Positions 1 to 11,852 of a DNA stretch of 64,000 bases are shown here, in pieces. Where the stretch lies: contig NC_065881.2 in NCBI RefSeq assembly GCF_932274485.2, forward strand, positions 48,246,702 through 48,310,701, read 5' to 3'. A model generated the notes under the pieces. It made no database searches and was not told the origin of the DNA. It saw only the letters and a program-made list of their open reading frames with translations. The stretch is from Patella vulgata (lineage: Eukaryota; Mollusca; Gastropoda; Patellidae). The translations under genes were made by a program, and so were the position numbers. The stretch's first letter is position 1, and every line of letters starts with the position of its first letter.

Positions 1-485
1 CGGTCCACAACCTTGATATACCATATTTTTACGCTATTTGAGAACGAACGGCGGCCATTTTGTCTGTCAATTTTGGGCCGATTTTCACGAAATTGGAACT
101 CACATACACGAGTTATCTCCCTTCAGGGCGAGTGAGCGTAAAACTCTGATTTGGGCTCAACGTTGCGAGGTATTTAAATTCAACTAAATTGTTATTTTGT
201 ATTTAAAAAGTCAACAATTTGGTGTTATTGAGCAGTTATAGGGTGTTATTAATTTCTTGTCAACAAAAATCACATATACGAGTTATCTCCCTTCAGGCGA
301 GTGAGCGTGAAACTCCGATTTGGACACAAAGCAGCGATGCTTCTTAAATTCAACTAAATTGTTATTTTGTGTTTCCAAAGTCAACATGTTGTAGTTATTG
401 GTTGTTATTTTGGAGTTATTGGGTGTTACTGGGGCGTTATTGGGTGTTATTGGGCAGTTTTTGGGTGTTATTGGGTAATTCGACG
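1..485. repeat. Repeat-element end followed by two ~170 bp direct repeats
   Basis: Bases 1-100 match the internal repeat of the hairpin-ended family at 4.6-5.6 kb and 11.1-11.8 kb (the 'bound gtcacaatttttatccg' family). Two direct copies of a ~170 bp unit then start near 101 and 271, both carrying ACGAGTTATCTCCCTTCAGG and a later AAATTCAACTAAATTG. No gene is supported here. The element runs off the left edge. Confidence 0.6.
385..478. repeat. ~10 bp minisatellite (GTTATTGGGT-like)
   Basis: The motif GTTATTGGGTGTTATT recurs with small changes about nine times (GTTATTGGTT, GTTATTTTGGA, GTTATTGGGTGTTACTGGGG and so on). It lies inside the second 170 bp repeat, so it is probably a local expansion of that unit. 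Confidence 0.65.
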
Positions 486-712
486 CGCCGTATAAAAACA
501 TCGGTGAACTAATCTAAAATCATAACGGCAATTAACTAACAATACAAATATACTTTACTACAGAAACATCGGTGAACTGACCTAAAATCTAAAATCATAA
601 CGGATATTTCGATTAAATTATGCACAATCGTCAAGCCGTGTGCCAGTTTACTCGTCCACAGCCACTAGTTAAATCGTCCACAGGTATTGTTTATGTCGTT
701 CACGGCTAATGG

Positions 713-1379
713 CATTCTCGGTATCTCCAGTGTTTTCATTCCGTTCTACTCCACTATACCCTGGGTTCATAGGGTTTCCACGATTTCAAATTATGTGCCC
801 TGGCCTTGATTGTAGATACGGTCTACGAACCAATCAAGAAACAGTTTACAAACCAGTCGTTTCGTCTTCGTTTTTATAAGGGTAATTAACCAAATTCATG
901 TCCATTTACTGAATGATTTATGTAAATAATGTATATATTTCTAATTCCTTTATAATTAATTGTATTATCAAAATATGTAGTATGTTTGGCTTATTTCAAA
1001 TATATATAACATCTATATGTTTGACTTTCGTTATTATTATTACATTCGTCCTTTATTATCTGAAATGTTTCATTCTGTTATGTTTATTATTATAAATTTG
1101 GTCTGATCGTCATTAATTTCATACTATATAACTTGTTACTGTTAGTAAGTTAGCATTTAGAATAATTTGAACTTCTCTCATTTAGGCTAACTCCTAAACT
1201 TGTCCGATGAGAGTTACTTTCCTTTAATAACTTCCTTTTCAATTAACGATGCATGGGATTGGTCGATAAAAATAGCACAATCATCAAGGGAGAATAATTT
1301 GAAAACGTGTCTCCCCCTTAGATTAACCCAGGGGTTAGTGGAGTAGAACGGAATGAAACCACTGGGGATACCGAGGATC
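713..1379. mobile_element. MITE with ~50-90 bp terminal inverted repeats and 9 bp target duplication (Mutator-like)
   Basis: The left end (CTCGGTATCTCCAGTG, then TTTCATTCCGTTCTACTCC) reappears as its reverse complement at the right end. About 50 bp match closely, and weaker matching (ending TTTCAAATTAT) continues to about 90 bp. The element is flanked on both sides by an exact GGCTAATGG (704-712 and 1380-1388). No open reading frame of note lies inside the 667 bp. A 9 bp duplication with long inverted repeats is typical of Mutator-like elements; the superfamily is inferred. Confidence 0.75.
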
Positions 1380-1458
1380 GGCTAATGGTTATATGTCTCA
1401 GAAAACCAATTGAAATGAACCTAAGAATTATTATGATTTCCCGTACGATCCGGATTCG

Positions 1459-1611
1459 GAATCTTGGAATAGGCCATAGTTTTCAAAAATTAAAACCATG
1501 TTCGAATATCCCAACGAAACGATTCACTAACCCCGGAATCCTGGAATAGGCCATAGTTTTCAAAAATTAAAACCCATGTTCGAATATCCCAACGAAACGA
1601 CTCACCAATCC
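1459..1611. repeat. 76 bp tandem duplication (two copies)
   Basis: GGAATAGGCCATAGTTTTC and the following ~60 bases occur twice, with the copies starting at 1459 and 1535. They differ at only a few positions. No coding meaning is seen. Confidence 0.8.
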
Positions 1612-2410
1612 CGTGTTTGAGATACGAATTTGCAGTTTTATACATTCTCAATTCGGTTTATGAAAAGAGTTTGATAGTTCTAAGCGATGATTGGATAAAA
1701 TTGTAGTAAGGGACGTTACTCTGTAATCAAATTTTGACAAATTTTAGAGTACGATGAATGTTATGTTGGCAGGCGTTTATTGAAGAAAAGGATACTATTT
1801 TTGTGAACTGCGAGAAGAATGTGACAACGAGTTATAATTCATCTTCTAAAGACTTACGTGCCAATATATAGAAAATAGTATCGTACAAACCGGCCAGTTG
1901 CTTTGGGTCAGTCCGACACTGAACTCTGAACTCAAGTCTCAACTGATGATGCCGATGACGGAGAAGTGATAGTTTTAAGAATCGTCTGCAATATTCAAGA
2001 AACCAGTTCAATATTATCGATTTTCATTTTCACGAGAACATGTGCAATGTCGTTAAGACTTTAGGAAACATGAATTAACGTAGGCAATTTACGTTCATGA
2101 AGTTTTTTTTTTACCTTTACTGGACCATGATGATCACCATGCTGAACCTGAAGTGAACTGAAATCATCATCAAATCCCAAATCCAAATACTTTAAACCAT
2201 CGCATGAAATAGTCTGATATCATCATCATGCTGTATTAATAATTGATTTTTTCCTGTTTGACTAATAAGATAAAATTCTGCCTTGGCAAGTTTACCCATC
2301 ACAGTGACCCCGTAATTAAATTGGACACACATAAAATTTTATGATAAAACACAAGATAATTAATATCTTAAAAAGTGTGTAATAATAATTAACATTTTAA
2401 AATCATAACA
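1612..2410. other. Upstream region of the ABHD2-type gene, nothing recognised
   Basis: AT-rich sequence without a recognisable element. It should contain the 5' UTR or the end of intron 1 of the gene beginning at 2411, but neither a convincing TATA box nor a clear acceptor could be fixed by eye. Confidence 0.4.
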
Positions 2411-5400
2411 ATGTCTTTAACAGTGGCTCTGACAGGCTTTGTCTGTATTTGTTTCTATGGAATTGTGAAATTTTTAAATCTAGCTAGTACCTGCTCACTC
2501 CCTGATCTGTATGCAAAAGATAAAACCTCAACATTTGTAAGCACGATATTGGCATCATGTCCCATACTAATGGAAGCGTAAGTACACTGTAAAGCATGTG
2601 TAAATTTTGAATGAAATTTAATTTTAATATGCCCACACTTCAAGGCCTAGCTCTCTCTATTCATTAATTTAAGATGAACTTCTTTGAATGGCATTTAGTC
2701 TTAGTAAGTAAACAGTAACACAGTAAAAACTATTATGAAAAAACAATTACATTATTGGTTTATTAAAGATACATTATGCAAGAGCTAAATTTACCTATTG
2801 CAGGTCGTTCTTTAGGCCTGAAATGTTTTCTAAATTATTAATTAGACATTAATTAACTTATCCAGGCCATAATCAACTCTCGATGGCATCAGATTTCTTC
2901 GATATTTCATAGATTAGAACAGTTCAGCCATATTTTGATTTAAGCTAAAAATGGAGGAGCGAGACTTAGCTTTGAACAACCAGTCTTGTGAAACCTTCAA
3001 AGGCTAATATCTTCGCTCGCAATAGAGTAATTTGAATGAAATTTTCAAATTATTCATTTTACATTATCTATTTTTGAACTATTAAAGCAAGAATGAATAG
3101 CTCTTTATCTAAATCTTACATAATGTATCTTTAACGTGCATTGTTTCGACGATCGTACACTTATATGTAATATTAATGAATATCTGATTACATACATATA
3201 ATGCATGTACATTCAATATTTTAGATTTTTATACTTTTATTGTAATTTCTAATCTGTTATATGTTTTGTGAAATATATGAGCAGTCCAAATTCAATCGCA
3301 GCCATTTGCACCCAATTAGTCAAAGCTATAAATTTATCTTTTAGTCATTTGCGGATCAGCCATTTTTAAATTTGTCTGCATTGACTTACGTGCCAAGTTG
3401 TGTGATGATTTTCTGTGCAATTTGTTCACTAAGCCTTTTTGTAATGCCATTGACACTTAAGACCATAAGAATCCGACGCCAGGAACTGATTTTATAATGT
3501 TCATTGTGTATCAAAATATTGGATATCAGGAGCCCATATGTTCACTGTAAGATAATGACATCAATATTGATTGAAATGGACCAATATTGAATTCCTTTCT
3601 AATTTGTGTTTTTAATGTCGAACATTATGGATGATATTGAGTTAAAGGACTATATAATACCCTTTCTTTAATGTAGACTTATAATACATGGCAGGGACTA
3701 TTATATTGTTTACTTTTTTCAACTTTTTCAACAATTTCTAAATCATGAATTATTTTATGTTTGACTTCAAATGATGTCAAAATTAGCTTTCAAATTGAAT
3801 TCACTTAAAATGTACAATTCACTGTTGTCTTTTACTTCAATAATAAATAGTTGCTTTTAACTGTGATAAGAACACCCCAAATTCAGTCCTTATTTAAATG
3901 TTGTACATTGTATTGACAAAATAAACTATCATGGGGTTTTGTGTTGTAAATAGCTTGACCCCCCCACCTTTGGAATACCATTTATTTTACATGCATGTGA
4001 AAAAGATGTGAAAAGGATTACCATAGGATGTATTTTGCTTTATTCCACTTAACATAATATTTATTATAGACAGACTAAAATTTCATTGAGTCAACTGGCG
4101 TGGTTTTGATTCCCCAATTCGTGGGTTTTCTCCGAGTCTTCCAGTTTCTTCCCACTGCTAAAAAGACCCCTATGCAAAAGTGAATTATCGAAATAAATTG
4201 AAGCATGTGTTACTCCCAAAATGACATAGTTTGTGTTGAGTGTTACACCCCATTTCTCTCTCTCTCTCTCTAAAATTCGAACTGTTAGATTAAAGGATGC
4301 AATTTATTTGGTCTCTCTTGGCAATGCCTCTTATTTTCAAAATTTGGAATTTAGATGCACATCTCACTTACAATTATATCTCTTTTTTGTTCAGGTATAT
4401 GCCTCCTCTATTATGGGGTAAGAGTGGTCATCTCCAAACCATTATCTATGCTAAAATGGGACGAGTAAAATCGCCTCTACCCCAAGGAGAAAGAATAGAA
4501 AAGATCATGGCTGATCAAGCTACCATGTCATTTGATGTATTTCAACCACAGAGTGTTCATCCTACAGAAAGTAAGTACAAATGATACATTTTTTTATACA
4601 CTCTAAAGGTCACAATTTTTATCCGATTTTGATGAAACTTGAAATATATTGTTATTTCCCAACAATCTCAGTTCCTTTCGATATTCTCGTATATTGGACC
4701 GTAACTTCCTGTAATATGACCCCTAATTGAATGAAGAAATTGTGTTTTTAGCGTGTGGTTCCGCCAGGGGTCAGAATTATTATCCAATTTAAAAAACATT
4801 TGAATACATCACCATTACACCATAATGATGGTTGAGTTCGATTTTCATTAAAATCGGACCGAAACTGCCGGACAAAACGGCAGCTCCCTGTAAGCAAATA
4901 GTGTTAAATGCTTCCTGGACGCAAATAGTGTTAAAGTATGTAATATCAAGGTTGTGGACCCCCATTTGGTCACAATTTTTATCCGATTTTGATGACACTT
5001 AAAAAAATGTTGTAATATCCCAAAGAGCCTTATTCCTTTCAATATTCGCACATAACAGACCGTAACTTCCTGGATTATGGCTCCTGATTGTACAAAAACA
5101 TCACGATTTTAGCTTGTGGACTGTCTACAGGTCACAATTTTTATCCTATTTTAAAAATCGTTTGATTATATTACCGTTACACCCTGATGATGATTGAGTT
5201 CGAATTTAGTAAAAATCGGACCGAAACTGCCCAACAAAATGGCCACTACTAGAACACAAATAGTGTAAGTAAAAGTATGTAATAATACCTAGGTTCTGGA
5301 CCCGCTAGAGGTCACAATTTTCGTCCGATTTTGGTGAAACTTAAGGTATATGTTTATATTCCAACAATCTCAGTTCTTTTCGATATTCGCGCATATCGGA

Positions 5401-8400
5401 CTGTAACTGCCTGGATTATGACCCCTGATTGAATGAAGAAATCACGTTTTGAACAAAGAAATCACGTTTTTAGAGAGTGGTTCCGCCAGGGGTCAGAATT
5501 ATTATCCAATTATCGCACATACAGTGTAACTTTCTTGATTATGACCCCTGATTGTACGAAAAATCACATTTTTAGCTTGTGGATCCTTAAGAGGTCACAG
5601 CTTGTTCTCTGTTCAATTCTTGCAAAATGTTGGTGTATCTTGCATGGCTTGTATTGTTTAAAATTGAATGATGGTAAAATACATAATAATCATACTTGTT
5701 TTTGCAGAAGATTTTACCCTTGCTGTATGTCCAGGTATAGCTAACAGTAGTGAAAGTTTATACATTCGTACATTGGTAGACCATGCACAGAAAAATGGCT
5801 ACAGGGTGGCTGTATTGAACCATCTTGGTGCCTTGAGATATGTTCGGTTGACAGCACCTAGAATATTTAATTATGGTAAGTCAATTCTATTTGAGAGTTA
5901 TATTGTTGTCCTGTAAAACTTCTTCACATAGTAGCTTGTTGTTTCATGCAAGAAAGGGAAATGCCCGGGTATAATGTGTACTCAACACAAACTTGGTCAT
6001 TTCAGGACTAACTTATGTTAAATTTTATTTCAATATTTCGCTTGCAATTAGTGGTCTTTAGTAGTAGATGGAAATCCGAGGATCCAAAGAAAACACATAT
6101 AATAAATTGGGCATACGACCCTACTCCTTGTCACATACAAGCCATTTTACTCAATGACACACCCTTTGATCTGAATGGCACATGTGAGACCACTCGATCA
6201 CCCACCCTTTGTATACTATACATACACATTATGACTTGGTGATAGTGAATAAATTATTAATGTAATATGAAAGTTCATGATAACTGAGATTTATTATTTT
6301 ATTTGTATTTTAAAGAAAATTATTGTATAAAATTTTTAAGGCTCTCATGATACTGTGATAGGAGACAATACTTAAACATAATATTATATACATTATGCAA
6401 GAGCTAAATCTGCCTATTGCAGGTCTTTATTTAGGCCTGAAATGTTATCTAAATTATTCATTATCCAGACCATTATCAACTCTCGATTATTGTACCAACT
6501 TTAGTAATGATGATCGAGGCTAGCCCAAAGCTAATATCTCGGTTCAAAGTGGAGCATTTTGACTGAAATTTTCAGCATATTCTATTTACGTTATCTATTT
6601 TTTTAACTATTATAGCGAGAACTGTCAAATCTTTATCTAATTTCCTATAATTCCCCTTTGAATTTAAAATGATTTGTAATTTATTTTTCAAGGAGAAACC
6701 GGTGAATATAATAGTATGATAGATGAGATAATTAGATTATATCCTAATACGACTATAATAGCTGTGGGCTGTAGTATGGGAGCTAATATTGTATTAAAAT
6801 ATCTTGGAGAAGATAAAAGTCATGAGAAAAAAGTAATCGGTGCTTTGTCTTTATGTCAGGGATATGATGCTAACGAGTAAGTTCATTCTCTTCCATTGGC
6901 ATTTAGTAATTGAACATATTAACACAAGGTACAATTGTGTATCCATTAAATTGTACCCCGTATTAAGTTCATTCTCTATAATCCCTAAGGCTAATCAGTC
7001 ATTTTTAACTTATTGTTCTTTACTGATGTGATACAATACGTAACTCTTATTTATTAAAAAGATATTTTAATACTGGATAACATATTTACAGGTAAAATTG
7101 TACATATGAACATCATTTGGTTGGGTATAGTAACGTCTATCTATAGCTCTTCCCCTAGGCCTCACAGGACCCCTTTTCTCCGGGTCGAGGGCAGACCCTC
7201 TGCCGAGGTCCGGGCCGAATTCCCTCTAGGTCTCTACAGGTCTCTCCCGTCTCTCTCGGTCTGCCTCGGTCTGATTCTCAACTAGGCTTTTTATAAGGTG
7301 CAGCAATATCTGTCGCGTCAGATAGGCACCTAAATCTTATATCATATAGACACTCCGAGTATACAAGTTTGACAAACCCATTACATCTTACATAATATTA
7401 TGTCAACCCCCCCACATCTGATGCAGATTAAATTTTACAATTAATCTGCCACTTTTAAGTATATGCCCAAAATGAGATACAAATAAAAAATATAAATTAA
7501 AATATGAATTTAGATCCCAAATGATATTGTATTACACTGATCAAAAGATAATGCAAGTAAATTATAAAATAATATTCAACAAACAATGCAAAGACTCAAA
7601 GAGTTGCATATTCAGCAAAGTACAAATATAACTATATACTTAACTTTGTAGAACTTATTGACATGTAGATTGTGGGCATATAAAAACCCTAGAATATTAA
7701 TGTTACCTCACTGTGTCATTTAGTTGGAAGTACTTGTCCTTATGATGAATTTTTTTTTTGTTATTGACAGTGCCAAGCCTTTATTACTGAGTTGGGAATC
7801 AGGAAGAAGAATGTACAGTTATTTTATGGCAGTTAATCTCAGGAATCTTATTAAACACCACAAAGATATTCTACTAGGAAAAGAAGCTATAGCTAGATAT
7901 GGGCCATTTGATGAAGATGCTATCTATGCCTCTTCATCTCTCTTAGATATTGATGTATCTTATAGCCTGTAATGATATTATTTTAATTATTTATCCAATG
8001 GTTTCGCTATACCGGTATATTTTAAAATATAAAACTGAACATAGTCATCAAATGTTCCTTCATAAGTTCACAAGTTCGTCGCCGTAAATGTTCTTCAAGC
8101 GTAAAAAAAAAATACGTTATGATGTAGAATTCTATGCAGGGACTCCATGTTAAATAACTCCTGGAAAACCCCTGGAATTTTAAGTGTTCTGAGTTGTACA
8201 GACCCTGAATATGAATCGAAAGTATCATTGACTTGAGTAATAAATCAATACACCTATTATTTAATGGTAACCAGTAATTATATTTTCACACTTATTCTTT
8301 AAGTTGGTATAGAAAATCCATAAAATGTAAATTTTTACTAGTTTAATTAAGTAGAATTATTTTCAGGGAGCAATTTAAACAATAATATATTGATAATTGT

Positions 8401-9747
8401 TTTGTTAATTTATAAACAATAAAATGTTTAATGTATTTTTTGCAGAAAAACAGCTGAATTTAGAAACTATCAAGAATATTATCATTGGGCAAGTTGTAAA
8501 CAATATCTGAAAGGAGTAAGTCTATAGCATTAGATTATTTATTACATGGGGGGTTGAATGGCAGAATGGTTAGCAAGTGCGCGCTGTATCATAAGGTCTG
8601 TCATTGAGTCAGTTGGCTTGGTTTCATTTCCCCGGTGGTACATGACAAGGAGTAGGGTTGCCTGCCCCACCTTGTGAGGGGGGTTGGATGGCGGAATGGT
8701 TAGCATGTGTGCGCTGTTTCATAAGGCCTGTCATTGAGCAACTGGCAGGGTTTCGAATCCCCGGTTGTACGTGACAAGGAGTAGGGTCGCCTGTCCAACC
8801 TCGTTGGTTTTCTCCGGGTCCTCTGGTTTCCTCCCACTGCTAAAGATCCCTATGCGCCAGCGAATTATTGAAATAAAATTAAACCATATGTTAGTCCCGA
8901 AATGACCTAGTTTGTGTCGAGTGGATGTTAAACCCATCTCTCTCTCCCACCTTGTGAGTTTTCTCCGGGTCCCCCGGTTTCCTCCCACTGCTAAAAATCC
9001 CTATGCTCAAGAAAATTATTGAAATAAAATTGAACCATGTGTTAGTCCCGAAATGACCTAGTTTGTGTTGAGTGGACATTAAACTCTCTCTCTATGGTTT
9101 ATTTTTTTAAAAATGGGTTGTTATCATAGAAAATTATATGCAATAAAGTGACTGGTAATATAATTGTTAGGTCAGATGGGTTTGGCCACAACTAAAAGAA
9201 AAGAAGTATCATGTCTAGTTCATTGAGACAAAAACAAGCAACATTTTCAAACTTTATTCATGATAGTATTTTAAACTGATTCATGTATTTTCAGATTGAG
9301 ATACCATTAATTATTTTAAATGCTAAAGATGACCCTATTGTTCCACCAGTATTATATGAGACGGCAAAGAAATATGTTGGTAAGGAACAGATGTGATATA
9401 ATATTTTTTAATGTCAATATTATCATCCAAGTCAGTTGCCAAGCGTCATGCTTTCAATTACAGGCTTGTGCATTACAAGAAGTGGGGTTTTTGGTTTTCT
9501 CTGATTTTCTCTCACTGCTAAAGACCCTGTAACAAGTTTGTGTTGAGACGACATTAAACCCCAATTCTCTCTCTCTCTTGTTTCAGAATCAAGAGATAAT
9601 TGTATATTTTTGACAACGGATCATGGTGGCCATCTTGGATATTTTGAAGGAGGAATATTAACGCCTAATACTATAACATGGTTAGATAGAGCTGTGGTGG
9701 AGTTTTCACATGCTCTCTGTCAAATACATTTAAAAAATCATATATAA
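2411..9747 (+). CDS. ABHD2: ABHD2-type alpha/beta hydrolase (monoacylglycerol lipase), complete, 8 coding exons
   Basis: Coding exons: 2411-2577, 4395-4570, 5708-5875, 6693-6876, 7771-7968, 8446-8515, 9295-9379 and 9587-9747. All introns are GT-AG and every phase fits, giving 402 aa against about 425 in human ABHD2. Residues ~3-22 form a hydrophobic N-terminal membrane anchor. The family signature PPLLWGKSGHLQT opens exon 2 and CPGIANSSESLYIRT lies in exon 3. The nucleophile elbow GCSMG puts the catalytic Ser at 198, the acid lies in AKDDPIVP (Asp 333/334), and the His is in DHGGHLGYFEG (about 365), so the triad is intact. In vertebrates ABHD2 is a membrane-bound lipase that hydrolyses 2-arachidonoylglycerol and other acylglycerols, and is progesterone-dependent in sperm; conservation of that regulation here is not shown. 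ABHD1/ABHD3 are the alternatives, but the exon 2-3 motifs favour ABHD2. A further 5' noncoding exon is possible. The introns are loaded with repeats. Confidence 0.93.
2763..3134. mobile_element. TTAA-flanked MITE, full-length copy in ABHD2 intron 1
   Basis: Starts TTAAAGATACATTATG and ends CATAATGTATCTTTAA, so the terminal inverted repeats are exact over 16 bp including the TTAA. At 372 bp it is non-coding. Internal marks TTTAGGCCTGAAATG and CCAGGCCATAATCAACTC are shared with the copies at 14.9-16.3 kb and 43.7-44.9 kb. TTAA targets point to piggyBac-like or Kolobok-like transposases. Confidence 0.8.
3440..3660. repeat. Copy of a ~200 bp interspersed repeat
   Basis: Shares ATATTGGATATCAGGA, CATCAATATTGATT and AATTTGTGTTTTTAATGT with stretches at 14,290-14,460 and 26,570-26,725. 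The ends are not defined. It lies in ABHD2 intron 1. Confidence 0.5.
4078..4272 (+). mobile_element. tRNA-type SINE, body and tail only (TCTC-tailed family)
   Basis: Carries the family body (TCTCCGAGTCTTCCAGTTTC, then GAATTATCGAAATAAATTGA) and the tail ATAGTTTGTGTTGAGTG ending in (TC)n just upstream of ABHD2 exon 2. The tRNA-like head is incomplete. The full-length copy at 8681 defines the family. Confidence 0.65.
4600..5655. mobile_element. Hairpin-ended tandem-repeat element, internal repeat array in ABHD2 intron 2
   Basis: GTCACAATTTTTATCCGATT recurs near 4609, 4969, 5131 (variant) and 5312, alternating with GTCAGAATTATTATCC near 4770 and 5490, so the array is built of two diverged ~160-200 bp monomers. 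Each contains GGACCGTAACTTCCTG and ATTATGACCCCTGATTG. It ends near GCAAAATGTTGGTGTATCTTG, a decayed form of the family terminus. The array is non-coding. Confidence 0.65.
5965..6215 (-). mobile_element. tRNA-type SINE of the TCTC-tailed family, reverse copy in ABHD2 intron 3
   Basis: Reverse complement of the family body: CTCAACACAAACTTGGTCAT, then ATTTCAATATTTCGCTTGC and CCTACTCCTTGTCACATAC. It ends in a degraded tRNA-like head around GACCACTCGATCACCC. Diverged, so probably old. Confidence 0.65.
6388..6662. mobile_element. Diverged copy of the TTAA MITE family in ABHD2 intron 4
   Basis: Shares ACATTATGCAAGAGCTAAAT and TTTAGGCCTGAAATGTTATC at one end, and AACTATTATAGCGAGAACTG near the other, with the family members at 2763 and 14,923. 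The terminal TTAA boundaries have decayed. Confidence 0.6.
7140..7345. other. C-rich insert in ABHD2 intron 4, unidentified
   Basis: A sharply different base composition from the surrounding AT-rich intron, with repeats of GGTCTCTACAGGTCTC/CGGTCTGCCTCGGTCTG and a short palindrome around GAGGGCAGACCCTCTGCC. It is probably part of a repeat element. No ends, RNA fold or coding frame could be supported. Confidence 0.35.
8681..8947 (+). mobile_element. tRNA-derived SINE, near full-length, with flanking partial copies
   Basis: The head GGCGGAATGGTTAGCATGTG resembles a pol III A box, and GGTTTCGAATCCCCGG about 45 bases on is close to the B-box consensus GGTTCGAATCC. The body runs to GTTTGTGTCGAGTGGATGTT with a (CT)n tail. 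A truncated copy precedes it (8551-8672) and a headless copy follows (8948-9097). The 3' domain resembles that of metazoan MetaSINE/V-SINE families, but I cannot assign it. Confidence 0.75.
9470..9582 (+). mobile_element. SINE tail fragment just upstream of ABHD2 exon 8
   Basis: GATTTTCTCTCACTGCTAAAG followed by AACAAGTTTGTGTTGAG and a (TC)n tract that runs straight into the exon 8 acceptor. The SINE tail therefore supplies the polypyrimidine tract of this splice site. Confidence 0.65.
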
Positions 9748-9870
9748 CAATTATATAGGTCCCAACTAGGTCCCAACTATGTCTTCACAAGTTGATTTAC
9801 AAATCATGATTTTGCTTATCTCCAATTACAGATCTGACAGTCTGTATTTTTAATTTCTTCAATTTCTCAA

Positions 9871-10089
9871 AATAAAACATCTAATGTAAGGGATACTGTT
9901 ATTATTTTATAAAAGCAACTGGCGTTCAGTCTTTGTACAGAGCTAAAACATCCTATATTATTGCCATCTATTGAACCTCAGTAACATATATATATTTGTT
10001 TAGATCAGACAACGTAATTGAGTGATAAACAATGGGAATTGTTTGGGAATACATCAGGTATTGGAGTTTTAAAAAATTGTGAAAATAAA
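9871..10089 (+). terminator. Candidate polyadenylation signals of the ABHD2-type gene
   Basis: AATAAA at 9871-9876 and again at 10,084-10,089, 124 and 337 bases past the stop codon. Which one is used cannot be told from sequence. Confidence 0.45.
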
Positions 10090-10776
10090 GCATTTTAGTA
10101 TTTGTAGCTCATAAATGTATAGAAAATCTGAGAGAAATTTTGACCCATTGTGCTGGTTGAAGAAAAAATAAATACAATCATTGATAGTATAACCTGTATA
10201 ATTTATGATGTAAAACGCACAAGAAAAATGATGATTTGTATTTAATGTGATGGAGACTATAGATAACTATATATTATATATATCTGTGATGGAGAATAAT
10301 GTGTCTTTCAATCTCTTTAACTGTTTCTGTCCAGTTCTCTTATTGATAATAATATAGAAAATTTTTAATATATTATTTTACCAATCCGAGACGGTTGCCA
10401 AAATTTTATTGCCTCTACTTTATTTCTTTAATTTCATTGACTGTGGGTTGAGTATTCGTTGACTATGGTACTTTATTTTATGAAATGCAGTAAGTAAAAT
10501 AGAGATTCTTTTATTTTCTTATTACTCTTTATTATCCACTTGTAAATTATTACATTTCTTCCTACATGCAGAATATTGCGATTTTTAAAAATTATTTTTT
10601 CTTTGTTACTGATTATATTAAATTTATGTTATGTAATTTTTAATATATTAAAGCTATGTTCTGTAAAGTTTATCTTTATTTGCTTGAAGGAGAAACAAAC
10701 TCCTGACTGTATGAAGTTAATCACCTTATACTTTTAATGTTGATGTATAAATTATAGTTTATGTTAAGTAATTTTT

Positions 10777-11852
10777 ATACGCCCACATTGAAATGTGGTC
10801 GTATATTGTCGTCGCCCCCATCTGTGCAGCGTCCTGGACGCTCTAGAGGCTAAAGTTAATATCCGATTGACTTTAAATTTATACACACAGTGTTTAAGGT
10901 CATGAGACAAAGAAGCCTATTGATTTTCACCGTTTTCTGATAATTACTGCCAGAGTTATGACCCTTGATCACTTTGAAAAATCTTGTGGACGCTCTAGAG
11001 ACTAAAGTTATATCCGATTGACTTGTTTCTCTTAATCAGATTTTAGTGTATTATAAATGTTTCATTACCGACAAAAGTAAAAATATGCAACAACTCTTGT
11101 TGACTGCCCGTACAATTTAGCTGCTGTCACAATTTTTATCCGATTTTGTTGAAACTTGAAATGTAAGTCTATAACCCAAAGATCTCGGTTCTTTTCGATA
11201 TTCGCGCATATCGGACCGTAATTTCCTGAATTATGGCCCCTGATTGTACGAAAAATCGCATTTTTAGCTTGTGGACCCTATAGAGGTCATAATTTTTATC
11301 CGATTTAAAAAAAACGTATTATTATATCACCGTTACACCCTAAGGACGACTGAGTTTGAATTTCGTGAAAATCGGCCCAAAATGGCCGCCGTTCGTTCTG
11401 GAATAGCATAAGAATATGTTATATCAAGTTTGTGGACCCTATAGAGGTCACAATTTTTATCCGATTTTGTTGAAACTTGAAATGTAAGTTTATAACCCAA
11501 AGATCTTGGTTCCTTTCGATATTCGCACATATCGGACCGTAACTTCCTGAATTATGGCCCCTGATTGTACGAAAAATTGCGTTTTTAGCTAGTGGATCCT
11601 ATAGAGGTCATAATTTTTATCCGATTTAAAAAAACGTATTATTATATCACCGTTACACCCTGAGGACGATTGAGTTCGAATTTCGTGAAAATCGGCCCAA
11701 AATTGACAGACAAAATGGCTGCTGTTCGTTCAGTTGCTTTCGATATATGCGCATATTGAATTGTAATTTCCTGAATTATGGCCCTTGATAGTAGGAAAAA
11801 TCACTTTCTTGTTAGCTTGTTCTCTAGCCATCTCTCGAAAATGTGGGCGTAT
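10777..11852. mobile_element. Hairpin-ended tandem-repeat element, near complete
   Basis: The left end ATACGCCCACATTG is followed by AAATGTGGTCGTATAT, forming a terminal hairpin. The right end is AATGTGGGCGTAT followed by CCTGCCTGGCAGCC, a second short hairpin. The inside holds ~160 bp monomers: GTCACAATTTTTATCCG or its GTCATAATT variant near 11,127, 11,287, 11,448 and 11,607. It has no coding capacity. Internal tandem repeats with terminal hairpins recall the non-autonomous Helentron/'pearl' elements described in bivalves; the assignment is inference. Confidence 0.65.

Noticed and set aside
8681-8760. A functional tRNA gene
   Set aside because: A and B boxes are present, but the cloverleaf cannot be closed and the sequence continues as a repeated SINE body.
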